From Hofstenia miamia (Eukaryota > Xenacoelomorpha > Acoela), in assembly GCA_004352715.1 (NCBI GenBank), contig SCFE01000011.1:1306827-1370826 (forward strand): 64,000 bases of DNA, written 5' to 3'. The position numbers were made by a program, and so were the translations under genes. Each line of letters starts with the position of its first letter. Position 1 is the first letter of the stretch. Shown here in pieces: positions 1-11,284 of the stretch. The notes beneath the pieces are model-generated. The model ran no database searches and was not told the origin of the DNA. It saw nothing but the letters and a program-made list of their open reading frames with translations.

Positions 1-602
1 TCCATGCCTACATTCTTCAGCACTTCCCATGCGCCTGCATACACTAAGCTATTTACTTCTGTGACACTCCTAGCATCTATCCTCTCCAACACTTTATTGA
101 CCTTTGCTGTCTCTACTGCTAGCTTGCTTTTCTTAACTCCTCTTGGAACTGGCAACCTAGTTCTCTCACCTATTTCTTCCTTCATCTTTTCCTTGATTGC
201 TGCTTCAGTTTCTGCGTCCACTAGTCCTGCTTCTTCCGCCGATTGGGCGTCAACGTCTATCACTTCATCTTCCCCCTGCTTAGCCTGTTCAACTCTCTTT
301 TTCCCTTTACTCTCATCCAACTGTAACTTTCGCACTTGTCCTGCAAGCCTCTGCTCTGTAACTTCTAATCCTGTTTCTGCCTTCCTCCATTCTTCCAACA
401 TTCTCTTCCTGTAACCCCTCTCATCTGGCCTGCTTCTTCTGTAACACTCCAATGCTGTTCTGTTCTGCTCATCTGTCCATTTGTGCCGTTGTCCATTGGT
501 CTGTGTGGATCCTATACTGCCACATCTCGAGTCCACACTCCCGATTGTGGAGTCCACAATTATTATTATTAATATTATTATTATTATTATTATTAATATT
601 AT
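1..602 (-). mobile_element. LINE-type retrotransposon ORF, N-terminal part (runs off left edge)
   Basis: The minus strand is open without a stop from about 602 to 1. From about 545 downwards the reading is rich in charged residues. It contains a block beginning KWTDEQN, with conserved-looking W, N, CY, GYRKRM and EQRLAGQ positions, then a long Glu/Lys-rich linker. This pattern resembles the Myb/SANT-like region that precedes reverse transcriptase in some non-LTR retrotransposons. That assignment comes from memory of the family and is an inference. No reverse transcriptase motif falls inside the window because the frame leaves it at base 1. The upstream end coincides with an (ATT)n tract, so the element's own start cannot be placed. 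The opposite-strand ORF over the same bases is Ser/Thr-rich and looks like a shadow. Confidence 0.5.
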
Positions 603-604
603 TT
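558..604. repeat. (ATT)n microsatellite
   Basis: Interrupted run of ATT/TTA triplets at the upstream end of the minus-strand LINE ORF. Confidence 0.9.
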
Positions 605-605
605 A

Positions 606-1356
606 TGATTTGGAAGATAATAAAATTATGCACAAAGGTGTTTTGACATTAAAAGAATGCTGAATACCAATCTTAAAATATGATTAACTATTATTTAAAA
701 ATTTCTTTCAAATTATTTTGAATTAAACGTAGAGAACTAAATTATTTTGATGCAGATGTATTGAAATTTGCAAGTTTAATGTATTGATTCCTAAAAATTA
801 ATTGTTTCGACTATAATAATTTATTTGTAAATGTTTGCTTGCACGGGCAGTGAAGCGTTTATCAGTACTACTATGAATTCTTGAATGTCCATAATTCCTT
901 AAATCCTTGTCTTTGTTTATCAATGAGTTTAGTAGGAATCTTGATTGATTGCTGATAAACACTACTTCACAGAAAGAAACATGTTTATTATCAAGGCTTC
1001 AAACTAAATCTGTTTATCTGGTTTTAATTAAAAGTTTTGTCTGTGATTGAAGCACGTGAATTTTGTTATTTTTGCTAAAGAATTTTTCAAATTTCAGGAA
1101 GTATGTTCATTGAAAGATCCTATCTCACGATATCCCAAGTCAAATCAAATGTTTCTCATGGTCTTGAGATGCCAAATTTCATATTCACTATTGATATCTA
1201 AAAGAAATTTCATAGTTTTCACAATTTTTTATTAAAATATTTTGGTATATGGCATTACAACAAAACTATATTTAGTTAGCGCTGCAAATCAACTAAATAG
1301 AATATTTAGAGTTATAATAATCTTGGAATTCAAGCATAACTTGCAGTCAATCTTCC

Positions 1357-1407
<51 letters not shown>

Positions 1408-1862
1408 GATGTATATATATATATATATACTATTTCTAAGTAAGTATTCCTACATATAAATGCTAATAGATTTAGAATTTTTTGAATAAATGAAAATCAT
1501 TTCTGATATAGGTAGCCTAATTTTCTCTGCGAATATTTTAGTCGGGGTACAGATAAGTCTGGTAAAGTAAAAGGGCTTTGCCGGACTACTATGTCACATG
1601 GGTAAATATTTCTGTGGACCTGTATGGAAAAATATAATAAAAATAATTCTTAATTTAACTAAAGTGCAAAGCTATTACATTAAGAGGCTCCATAGTCTTG
1701 AAAAGCTGTTCATTCAACTTGATAGGAACATAAATTGCAACGAAAAAATTGCTTATATAGATTAGAGAAATTCCATTACATTAGGAGTATTCATGAAATT
1801 ATGAATTTGTACAAAAAACCAAGTTATAATTCATGAAACGTGATGTTAAAGCATAATTTTAG
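606..1862. other. Intron or upstream DNA of cholinesterase-like gene A; no coding seen
   Basis: No supported exon. Bases about 868-1000 (CTTGAATGTCCATAATTCCT onward, with a later ACATGTTTATTA) resemble gene B's intron 3 at about 33525-33635. This part is therefore probably the homologous intron of gene A. A (TA)n tract lies at 1360-1430. Confidence 0.55.
1360..1430. repeat. (TA)n microsatellite
   Basis: Dinucleotide tract interrupted by GTATGGATG. Confidence 0.95.
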
Positions 1863-2343
1863 GATCGTTTTTCCTTGTGTATTACATGTCGTCTTATTTT
1901 AATGCGATGAGCGAGACACCGCCACGTATCTCCTTTGCAGAGTATGAAATTGCAATGAATAATATCACCACCCTTCCTCCAGTTCTTCAAAACATCATTA
2001 ATTATGAATATGCTTATTGGCTCAATCTCAATAACGAGCAAGAAATCGCCACGTCGATTATGAATGCAGCAGGAGAGTTCATGTTCGTATGTGATGTTTG
2101 TCGATTCGCAGATGCCATGGCAACAGCTGGTAATAATGTCTACATGTATTATTTTAACAGATTGGCTTCACTCCATTATTGGCCCTATTGGATGGGAGTC
2201 ATTCATGGTGAGGAAGTCCAATGGGTGTTTGGAGAAATTTTTAAGCCGTTTGTTAAAAACGGGAGTCATCATGAATTCTCAACAGACGAAAAGACATTTG
2301 ATAAAACCTTTATGGATATGTGGAGCCAGTTTGCAAAATCCGG
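1863..2343 (+). CDS. Cholinesterase-like gene A, late exon (partial gene)
   Basis: Internal exon of a type-B carboxylesterase/cholinesterase, 481 nt, between AG (1861-1862) and GT (2344-2345). It enters needing one base to complete Gly and leaves after two bases of the next Gly. The start GSFFLVYY matches the segment right after the catalytic Glu in acetylcholinesterases. Near the end, WMGVIHGEEVQWVFG carries the catalytic His, with NVYMYYF before it and WSQFAKSG closing the exon. The remaining gene A exons are not seen. Earlier ones would lie left of the window. The C-terminal exon may be in the gap at 4142-5141. The exon has the same length and phases as gene B exon 4 and is clearly similar in protein, so the two are tandem duplicates. 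The exon itself is open; whether gene A is functional cannot be judged. Confidence 0.88.
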
Positions 2344-4141
2344 GTAAATTGTCTTAAATATTTCAGTTAATCTTGGTTTCATTCTAAAATAATGATATTG
2401 TCCTTTAAATATATTTATAGGATTTTTAGGCAGTGTGTTAATTTTTAAGAAATTTATATTTCATGAAGATATAATTGTCCCACAGAAATACATAAGTAAG
2501 GTAGAAGTATCTTATTAATATAACTATGTGCCCACCCCAAATAATTTATATTGGATTAGTGTAGCATAATCCTACTAAATTGATTGATTCACAACAAAGA
2601 AGACAGAAAAAAAACTAGGTAAAACTCTAATTAGAAACTCAAGTCAATTTATTAGAATTAGCATTGAATGATTTTGCCAAATTGTAAAAGCAAATATCGG
2701 TCGCAATAAATTTGACAAAACGCAAGTGGACATTACGCTTTGCATTAATTTTAGTTAGCCACGTAGATCACGCAGAAATAGCTTATGTGGACATAAGAAA
2801 ATCAATCTGCGACTGGTACTTGTTTATCTGGTAATTATGTTTAATAAAATGTTAGAATTTTTTAAAAGAAACACCAGATTCTTCCCTGAATTTTTCTAGT
2901 GTTCGGGTGTTTGAATAAAAGAGTCCTAGACTTTAGTCTTCAAATGTGTTTTGGTCTAATCATTCGAGATATCTTGAAATTCATCTGTTCTTTCGATCTC
3001 TACGAGCTTAATATTCCCATTCTCATGGGCAAACTTAATGTTTTTGTAAATGTTGGCTTTCATATGTAAACGAGTGCGTCAGTAACTTTAAAAGTAGATT
3101 AAAACGGATCTTTAAAGTCTTTGCAAATCGTTGATTTCTTTAAATGTGGGTTCCAAGATAACAACGCAATGTTTTAGAATATCAAACAACGATTTTCTAT
3201 TGAAGAACTTATAATAAAACATTATTTGATTGTACAAAATTTATTGTTATATTAATTAAATTAGATGATATTCCAAGCCTATTGAGGCGTTCCGTGCGCC
3301 AAGTCAAAGGTCGCGGCACGTTTCAATAGGACCTAGTGGAAAAGAAAAGGAAAGCCCTTAATAGTTTTGAGATATAAGCGTTTAAAAATTTCTTATAAGA
3401 TCATGAAAATTTTTCAAAATCCCTTCGTTGTTTAAGGCTAAAGTACCATTAAAAATATTGAAGTATGAGAAAGTAATATTGGTTATAGAGAATACAATGC
3501 CAACAATTCAACACTAGAAGTACCAAATGTGTCAAAATTGACTCAAACTAAAATTTTGTTTACTTGCGTATGCATTCATTGAAAACAACAGCAGGTATAT
3601 ACACCTCCAAAAATATTGATAATCTATTTGAATTTCCATAGGTAAATTTTTTTCATTCTTTTATATAATTTTTTAATTGAAATGCTACATGTAAAATGAA
3701 TCTCAAGGGGTATGGTACTTCTAGTGTTAAGCAAGTAATTTTACATTGTTTACTAATAAATGTAACCACGTGAACATAGAAATTGTCAAAGAAAATACTT
3801 CTTTAATATTGCAGTTACTTTTTGCGCTCTTAAATGAAATATGTAATTGTACAGTCATTATCATCACCAATCAATCAATTGGACAACTTAATCTTTTATG
3901 AAAAATGGTTTTGCATAGAAACAAGAAGACATTTGTGGAAAATTTCTTCCTCAGTCATTTGGTGTAGCCAAAAGGAAAGAAATATACAAAAAATTTTATT
4001 ATTATATTTTTCATTATAACTGTTATTACTTTTTTCTTGTTAACAGTGGAGTTTCTATATGTACCTGTTTTTCATTTCTCATCATATACAAAGTCATATT
4101 CATAACGACCTATAGAAAGTCAATATATATATATATATATA
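2344..4141. other. Non-coding DNA after gene A exon; small hairpin inside
   Basis: AT-rich. I found no exon that could complete the cholinesterase C-terminus. The only local structure noticed is the imperfect hairpin at 3278-3330. A (TA)n tract begins at 4123 and runs into the gap. Confidence 0.5.
3278..3330. repeat. Imperfect GC-rich hairpin
   Basis: Left arm CCTATTGAGGCGTTCCGTGC and its continuation pair with a right arm ending GGCACGTTTCAATAGG, around a loop of about 8 nt. The arms are about 22 nt with several mismatches. It stands out as a GC-rich spot in very AT-rich surroundings. Confidence 0.45.
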
Positions 4142-5141
4142 NNNNNNNNNNNNNNNNNNNNNNNNNNNNNNNNNNNNNNNNNNNNNNNNNNNNNNNNNNN
4201 NNNNNNNNNNNNNNNNNNNNNNNNNNNNNNNNNNNNNNNNNNNNNNNNNNNNNNNNNNNNNNNNNNNNNNNNNNNNNNNNNNNNNNNNNNNNNNNNNNNN
4301 NNNNNNNNNNNNNNNNNNNNNNNNNNNNNNNNNNNNNNNNNNNNNNNNNNNNNNNNNNNNNNNNNNNNNNNNNNNNNNNNNNNNNNNNNNNNNNNNNNNN
4401 NNNNNNNNNNNNNNNNNNNNNNNNNNNNNNNNNNNNNNNNNNNNNNNNNNNNNNNNNNNNNNNNNNNNNNNNNNNNNNNNNNNNNNNNNNNNNNNNNNNN
4501 NNNNNNNNNNNNNNNNNNNNNNNNNNNNNNNNNNNNNNNNNNNNNNNNNNNNNNNNNNNNNNNNNNNNNNNNNNNNNNNNNNNNNNNNNNNNNNNNNNNN
4601 NNNNNNNNNNNNNNNNNNNNNNNNNNNNNNNNNNNNNNNNNNNNNNNNNNNNNNNNNNNNNNNNNNNNNNNNNNNNNNNNNNNNNNNNNNNNNNNNNNNN
4701 NNNNNNNNNNNNNNNNNNNNNNNNNNNNNNNNNNNNNNNNNNNNNNNNNNNNNNNNNNNNNNNNNNNNNNNNNNNNNNNNNNNNNNNNNNNNNNNNNNNN
4801 NNNNNNNNNNNNNNNNNNNNNNNNNNNNNNNNNNNNNNNNNNNNNNNNNNNNNNNNNNNNNNNNNNNNNNNNNNNNNNNNNNNNNNNNNNNNNNNNNNNN
4901 NNNNNNNNNNNNNNNNNNNNNNNNNNNNNNNNNNNNNNNNNNNNNNNNNNNNNNNNNNNNNNNNNNNNNNNNNNNNNNNNNNNNNNNNNNNNNNNNNNNN
5001 NNNNNNNNNNNNNNNNNNNNNNNNNNNNNNNNNNNNNNNNNNNNNNNNNNNNNNNNNNNNNNNNNNNNNNNNNNNNNNNNNNNNNNNNNNNNNNNNNNNN
5101 NNNNNNNNNNNNNNNNNNNNNNNNNNNNNNNNNNNNNNNNN
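4142..5141. other. Assembly gap (1000 N)
   Basis: Exactly 1000 N, beginning inside a (TA)n tract. The round length suggests an arbitrary gap size. Confidence 0.98.
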
Positions 5142-6072
5142 AATATATATGATACACTCTTAATTTTCACGGATACCCTTCAACATGAAATTAGTATAAA
5201 TTTTTGAGACTCATATGATGCAATTACTTTGCATGTGTGTAACAATTTTTTGGAAAATTGGAAAAGCTTGAAGTGATGAGTATTAAACATTAGCAAAATT
5301 TTTTTATATTATTTTCGTAAAAAAATTATTTTGTACTATTTGAATTTTTTTTGATTTGTTTCTTTATATAAAATTTTGAAAGAATATTTTACTAAAGTAA
5401 TAGTTTTATGCATTGCCTCTTAGTGAATAACTCCTTCTAAAAGAAGACAATTGTTTCATTAAAACACATACATTTAATGAATTCCAAAATGTTTCAGAGC
5501 TGTATTTAGAACTCCTCGAAACGATTGGAAGAAATGGGGAAAATATAACAAAAGGTACATGGTTTTCAGCAATTCTAGTACATCGTCTATGCAAAGGCTA
5601 CCAGACATAGATAGAAGATGTGGAATGTGGAATAATCTTTTACCGACAGAAATGACATGTAATGTATTTAATTCAATAGCTTGAACATAATTTGAAGTAA
5701 CCTTCATTGAATTACAGAATATCTATTCAGAAAATGGTTTTCTGATGGCGTAATTCTAATAATGCAAAAATTATATATTTTGACCCCAAAATGAAACATC
5801 GACAAGGGTGGATAATTAATTTGACAATAAGGCAGTAGAAACTCTTCGGGTTTGTGTTATTTTGGAATGCAGATATCCTTATTAGTTTTGGAGTTATGAG
5901 CGTTTAAGTACATTATGAAGAATTCATCACCGCTTTGGAGATTAATATAATGTGACCGTAATCTCAACAATTTATAAAGATTAATACTAAGCTTAGCTAT
6001 TTTAGTATCAGAAACTGCAATTCTTGGCAATAGAATTAAATTTGAAAACATCATTTCTAAGTTCTTATAACA

Positions 6073-6074
<2 letters not shown>
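5142..6074. other. Non-coding DNA; one doubtful minus-strand ORF
   Basis: AT-rich. A 77-codon minus-strand ORF at 5707-5474 includes a hydrophobic Leu/Phe-rich stretch. It has no convincing splice context and no recognised motif, so it is not called a gene. Confidence 0.4.

Positions 6075-6116
<42 letters not shown>
6075..6116. repeat. (TA)n microsatellite
   Basis: Uninterrupted TA dinucleotides. Confidence 0.95.
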
Positions 6117-6119
<3 letters not shown>

Positions 6120-6255
6120 CGTTTGAACAAGGAAAACAAAACCATGTATAAAACAACTAAAAAAGCAAAAAGGCTTTGTATGTTCCACATATGTATATAT
6201 ACTTAGGTATACCAGTGCTTTGAGACACAATATTAAAATTCAAATTGCTCTCTGT

Positions 6256-6323
6256 NNNNNNNNNNNNNNNNNNNNNNNNNNNNNNNNNNNNNNNNNNNNN
6301 NNNNNNNNNNNNNNNNNNNNNNN
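6256..6323. other. Assembly gap (68 N)
   Basis: Run of N abutting a (TA)n tract on its right. Confidence 0.98.
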
Positions 6324-6635
6324 TATATATATATATATATATATATATACGGGCTCTAGATACTATGGGATTTGTATCCACCGCCCTCACACTTCGATTT
6401 TCCATAGTATCAGCACCCTCTTTGATGCAAAGCCAGAATAATTCGTTTTATCCAAAAATTTTTAAATTGCGGATTTGGAAAAGGATCTAATTTCTTATGT
6501 ACGAGGTTAAAGTTTTTTCAAAAAAATTTTTTTTGGAATCGTATCCAGATGCCCTCCGCCATAGTATTATGCGCCCGTATATATTTTTTTGTATCCAGCC
6601 CTTGTAGATAGTTCAAAATTTTGTATCCAAAGCCC

Positions 6636-6667
<32 letters not shown>
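6324..6667 (+). mobile_element. (TA)n-bordered element, copy 1
   Basis: About 290 bp of unique sequence lies between two (TA)n tracts (6324-6350 and 6637-6667). The ends form a short terminal inverted repeat: CGGGCTCTAGATAC on the left and the complement of CGGGCTTTGGATAC on the right. Related copies lie in the opposite orientation at about 42121-42390 and 45686-45897, sharing for example the block that reads TTCTTATGTAYGAG here. No coding capacity. The element class is not recognised. Confidence 0.65.
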
Positions 6668-6671
<4 letters not shown>

Positions 6672-7261
6672 CATAAGTTTAAATTTTTTATGAAAGTTTA
6701 TCTTAAATTGTCGATAACAGATAGAAATGGATGTTGATATGAAATTTATACAAAATAAATGTATAGTGTTTTAGCTTGCATTTTTTAATATCACATCCAT
6801 TTATTAAAATTTGGATAAGAGAAGAAAACATTTGAAATGATTGGTTTTTTAATTTATGAAGGTTGAGTTTCCGCTTCATCGGATAGAGCAACGACTCTGC
6901 ATTGCTTTGGCTGCGACCAATATTTTCAATTAATTAAAAATTTTCTTCTTCAATGATCTGAACTGAATTAAAATACAATATTTAGAAGTAAATTAAACAC
7001 CATAAATGGAAGATATATTTAATTGTAAACGCGAAAATTAGATCTACAGAGATAAATTAATAGTAATATTTATATTTTTTTCACGCTTTTAGTATACCAA
7101 AAATTCAAGTAAAGAGGTGCATGTATTACATATATTGTTCATTGTCATGTCATAATCAAGAGTTGACGCAATCCATCAATACATAGATCAACTTTACCTA
7201 TTCTAATCAAATTCATGCAAAAGATATGTCTGCACACACACTGCCATATATATGTATATAT
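6668..7261. other. Non-coding DNA; weak tRNA-like scrap
   Basis: AT-rich, no ORF of interest. Around 6873-6915 a stretch beginning CATCGGATAGAGCA resembles the D-arm of a tRNA, but no complete cloverleaf can be drawn. Confidence 0.4.
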
Positions 7262-7536
7262 GGTATTCATTGGTTTATAAATATACATGTGAAGATTGTC
7301 AACAATCTTACATCGGAGAGACACGAAGACACTTTGCTACAAGAATCCAAGAACATATTTCAGGTCACCTTAAATCAGAAATTTACCAACATCAACATCC
7401 AATTAAAAAAGAAAATTTTGAAATATTATTAAAAACAAACTATCCAATAATTGCAGAATCACTATATATAAAGAAAGAAATAAGATCAAGATTAATGAAT
7501 AAGCAGAAGAATTATTATAACATCAACATTTTCTAA
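7262..7536 (+). mobile_element. Penelope-like retroelement fragment: GIY-YIG endonuclease C-terminus
   Basis: The frame reads VYKYTCEDCQQSYIGETRRH, then FATRIQEH, and ends IAESLYIKKEIRSRLMNKQ before a stop at 7534-7536. The YIGET.R segment preceded by a C..C pair, and the closing 'AES.YIK' block, are typical of the endonuclease domain of Penelope-like elements. It acts after the reverse transcriptase to nick target DNA. No reverse transcriptase is present upstream: the sequence becomes (TA)-rich just before 7262, so this is a 5'-truncated insertion. A hammerhead-like motif follows at 7597-7632. Confident as a fragment, not as a working gene. Confidence 0.8.
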
Positions 7537-7596
7537 TGCATGCAATTTTAATTAATTTTAAGTGTAGTTAATTGTAATTAGTTTTCCTTCCAAATT

Positions 7597-7632
7597 TGTT
7601 CTGATAAAGATTTTGAATCGAAACCGGTCGCA
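7597..7632 (+). ncRNA. Hammerhead-ribozyme-like motif, probably decayed
   Basis: About 60 bp after the Penelope-like stop codon the sequence reads CTGATAA, then GAT-TTTGA-ATC (a possible 3-bp stem II), then GAAAC and CGGTC. This is the order of a hammerhead core (CUGANGA / stem II / GAAA / GUC). The core reads CTGATAA rather than CTGATGA, replacing a catalytically important G, and stem I is not evident. Penelope-like elements are known to carry hammerheads. Here it is at best a remnant. Confidence 0.3.
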
Positions 7633-7634
7633 TN

Positions 7635-7662
<28 letters not shown>
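7635..7662. repeat. (TA)n microsatellite next to a single N
   Basis: TA dinucleotides starting directly after the N at 7634. Confidence 0.9.
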
Positions 7663-7665
<3 letters not shown>

Positions 7666-8372
7666 ACCACATCCGTCTTATGATAATTGGTTATATTAAC
7701 AGGGGCTCTCCTGAATACCAATAATACACCATGAAAAACTAGAAGTTCTACATACATATATGCATTAAAATGTCATTCGAAAAGATCATACGGAACTTCC
7801 CTCGGGTGTAATCCATAATATTCTTTTGAATTTTTCTTTTGATGTTAGGGTTACAAAGACACATTTTGTCATTTTTTGGATGATTTTCATAAGCGCAGTT
7901 GGTTGGTTTAGCTCGTTTTTGGGCTGGTTTCTTGGGTTAGAAAAGTATGACCCACTAGCAGCTCTGATCAAAAATTACATGCATTTGTGGCATAGTAGAA
8001 AGAAAATTTCTTGAAAATACTAAACACAGTTTTCAAAATAACCTGGCAAATCTCTATGCAAACATTATTATCAAAGCACTAAGGTCCACTCTTGATCCGA
8101 ATTCATTAATAATCTGGAATAACAATTGAATAACTATCTAATATGAATACATAATATTAAAAAATTAATTTTTAGATGCTACTCTTGAGTCAAACTGTAG
8201 AAGAATATCAGTCGGAAAGAGCTTCATGTCTTTTGCTTTGATACACATTGTATATAGATTTATGTAAAACTATTCTTGCATGACTTACCATCGTTTGTTT
8301 ATTTAGATTGTATTTATTTCAAATTAGGTTAATTTCATTCCGGTTATCTCACCTCAGGAATTTAGTTCCGAC
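7663..8372. other. Non-coding DNA, nothing recognised
   Basis: Only short overlapping ORFs on both strands, without splice or motif support. Confidence 0.4.
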
Positions 8373-8673
8373 GGGCCCAAAACGAGCCGTTTTAAGCAAA
8401 CCAAATTTATGATGTTGCTTGTTAATTTGATTATGCAGATTTTTCTTATTTTTTCATTCAATATTCTTTACTTATAATTGTATTTTAAAAATGTTTATTA
8501 AATTAGAGGAAGAGCAATCGAAAAAATTCTGGGAGCACAATATTAAAAAAAAATACCGAGCTGAAATGAGCCTCATTGAAAGATTTTCTGTGGCGAGCCG
8601 AGCCGAGCCGAACTTATTCAAAATTTAAACTAGCCGAGCCGAGCTTAGAAATTACCTCTCGTTGACAAGTCTG
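8373..8673 (+). mobile_element. hAT-like MITE, GAGCC family, left end missing
   Basis: Body shared with the copies at 24577-24881 and 38396-38757, including AAACGAGCC, TTAATTTGATTATG.AGATT, and CATTGAAAGATTTTCTGTGG. The right terminus is GTTGACAAGTCTG. The left terminus CAGACTTGTCAAC is absent, so the copy is truncated. GAGCC/GCCGAG repeats flank the AT-rich core. Confidence 0.75.
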
Positions 8674-9299
8674 CTTCTAACACTAATAGAGTTTTATCAT
8701 AAGAACAAGCGAATGTCACTTTCTTACAATTACCAGCCGGTTAAGCTGAAAGTCTTACTTCATAATTTTTACTCCAACTTTAGCCAAATATTTCTTAGAC
8801 AACACTCGTCAATATTTTTGTACTTAAGCCAACTTTTAGTCACTTGTCAAAGTTATGGTGATGCAATTGGTAATTGAAACACTCCTATAAAACAGGCTTT
8901 AAACTACGTACATAAGAATTGAAATCCTCTGTATGAACAACATATAACTTTGCTTGAACGTATGAAAGTAATATAAATACTAAAATCTTACACCGGCATG
9001 TGTAGAAACTATTTTTTATTTGAAGGTTTGAATGGCCAATAACAGCCTACCTCAATTTAACCAATTTTAGTTACTTTAAGCCTAAATAAATGATAGCAAA
9101 CCCTAACATTAGCTTAATGAAAGAGCCATATGTTAGAATTAAAAAAAGATGGTTGGTAATTGAATGATGTTCTAGATATTTCTTAAGACTTTTACACAAA
9201 CATGGTCTATTTGGAACTGTAAGAAATTTAGAAACAAATCTGTGACAATTAATTTACTGCTGAAAAAGTAAAAAACTTTTTAGTCTTTTTACTTAATTT
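8674..9299. other. Non-coding DNA, nothing recognised
   Basis: AT-rich without supported coding or repeat structure. The last 8 bases (9292-9299) are the left target duplication of the next element. Confidence 0.4.
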
Positions 9300-10670
9300 C
9301 AGTACCGTGTTTAAGGGGGGACAAGGGGGAGAATGCCTCGGGCCTCGCGCTAAGCAATTAACAGAGAAAAGTTATTACTCAATTTAAGAAATTTAAAATC
9401 TAATATTTAACAGTATAAATTCAACAATTATATTGCTGTTTGCATTTGAACATTAGGGTAAATACATTAATATTTACATTATAATTTACAAGAAATATGT
9501 TTGACGAGTTTGGCGTTATAATTAAAAGATATTTATGATCTACCATATACACACAATGCTAAAGTTGTTTGTAACTTTTATCAATTGAGAATGATATAGC
9601 ATGAAATTTAACAGAATATTTTAGTATAAAAACAAGAAAAAAGGCCTTAAATAATTATGTCCTAAGCAACAAATTTGTTTTAATTCAATTAGTTTAGAAA
9701 ATACAAGGAAAATTTTTTGATAAGTATCGCCTTAGAGAACTATAATTTGGTTATTTGTTCTATCTTATTGCTATATATTTTCTTTTTATGTATAACACAT
9801 TTTTGCAGTTGCTTCAATTTTTCTTGCAATCTAAGGTTTGATTTGCTTACAAAATCATTCAGAACTTTATTAAGCATATACTAAGCTTGGCAAGCATAAA
9901 TTTTGTAGTTATGTACTTTGGATGCAATTACATTTAAATATAACTATATTTTGCTAATATAATTATATTGTATTGTATCACGATATTTTTAATATCTTGT
10001 TTTAATTTCCGCATTATTTTATATTTCGTTATAATATTTAAAATAATAATATTAATAATAGAATTTTAATATTATATGCAGTGGCTACTATTATTTCTTT
10101 AATTGTAAAAACACAGAATGTAACGAAACTTGGCTTTAAATTCAAACCATTTATTGCATACATACAATATACTCAAGGAACAGATACCAGCAAAATATTT
10201 AAAGTTCAAATAATGATCTTGATTATACTTTAAAGTTCTTGAAAAAATCCCTCCCTTTAAAGTAACTAAAAAATACTTTAATTATTAGATGAGTTTTCAA
10301 AACACTGATCTGTTATATAGTGACTTAAAGATACTTTAAAGTTTAATACTCCTTTTAAATTGCAATGTAAACTTACTGAAACTGCTTTTTTGATTTAGAA
10401 CTCACATCTTAAACTGTTGGGATACAATAATATACAATTATCTATAATTATATTATCGAGTAAAAATGATATAATTTAATATATATTTTTGCAATCTATA
10501 TACTTTCTCAACAAATATCATATGCAAGCACATATATATACAGTTTTACAAATACCAAATAAGGGGCTAAACTCTAATTATTATAGCATGGACATTGTTA
10601 TCCTTATCTTTTAAATTTACTTATAGGTCCAATTTTGCTCCGGGCTTCGCGTAAGCTAAGGCCGGCCCTG
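9300..10670. mobile_element. Non-autonomous hAT-type element, 1371 bp
   Basis: The left end begins CAGTACCGTGTTTAAGGGGG. The right end, read on the complement, begins CAGGGCCGGCCTTAGCTTAC, a terminal sequence typical of hAT elements. The element is flanked by CTTAATTT (9292-9299) and CTTAATTA (10671-10678), an 8-bp target duplication with one mismatch, as hAT transposases make. Both termini carry a GGGCCTCGCG/GGGCTTCGCG-like subterminal block. The interior is AT-rich with no transposase ORF. The left TIR is degraded. Confidence 0.8.
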
Positions 10671-11240
10671 CTTAATTAGAATATGTGTAATCAATAAAAA
10701 TGAATTTCTTTAAATATCATTACATTGCTTAAGATTAAGTGATTTTATATATAATATCTTAAATTGTTTTTTGGGTAAACTTCATTTTTGAAATGTTCAT
10801 GCACTCCATTTTTAATAGATCTCATTTTATACATCATTGATAATATATATATATATATAAAACTAAATTTTTAAATCCATGTAAATTTCAGTGTACATTG
10901 CTACCAGAATTTGCACAATATTTTTGGACACATGATTCTAAATTTGAAGTCACGCAATTAATAAAATGAAGTATTTTTATAAATCGATAATAGAAAATAT
11001 GCACTTGGTTGAAAGAACAAAAGAAATTTTGAAAGAAAACTTGTTGGTGTACATGCACTTATAAAAATATCTTGTCTCCACAGTCATTGACCTTCAAAAT
11101 AGAAGTAAATGAGAAAATTTTAGATTGTTTTGCTAATTTTAAATGAAAAATATAGTCCAGCTGGAAGTGATTCAACAAGAATTTATCAGGATCAACGTGG
11201 GACACCAAGAGAGTTTGAAGTCGAACCATTCCCATGTTAC
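10671..11240. other. Non-coding DNA downstream of the minus-strand gene candidate
   Basis: AT-rich, with a short (TA)n at about 10842-10858. No further exon recognised, although the minus-strand gene may continue here. Confidence 0.35.
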
Positions 11241-11284
11241 CTCCATTTTGAGTTTTCAGATACATTAAAGATGGCCATAGATGT
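11241..11284 (-). CDS. Unidentified minus-strand gene, possible small exon
   Basis: A 44-nt candidate exon between AG (minus, 11286-11285) and GT (11240-11239). It encodes HLWPSLMYLKTQNG. Its entry phase needs two bases from the previous exon, exactly what remains if the exon at 13295-12758 ends at its GTAATT donor. The joined reading would pass ESYM to I to HLWPS. The phase match is the main support. The open frame continues past the donor for some 50 codons, so the donor could be spurious. Product unknown. Confidence 0.35.

Noticed and set aside
4-414. Ser/Thr-rich plus-strand ORF at the left edge
   Set aside because: It is the reverse shadow of a longer, charged, LINE-like minus-strand frame covering the same bases.
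5406-5707. Overlapping minus-strand ORFs as a terminal exon of a gene
   Set aside because: The frame is partly hydrophobic, but there is no recognisable family, no good acceptor and no link to other exons.
6860-6920. Possible tRNA gene or tRNA-derived SINE head
   Set aside because: Only a D-arm-like stretch is present; no acceptor stem, anticodon arm or T-arm can be drawn.
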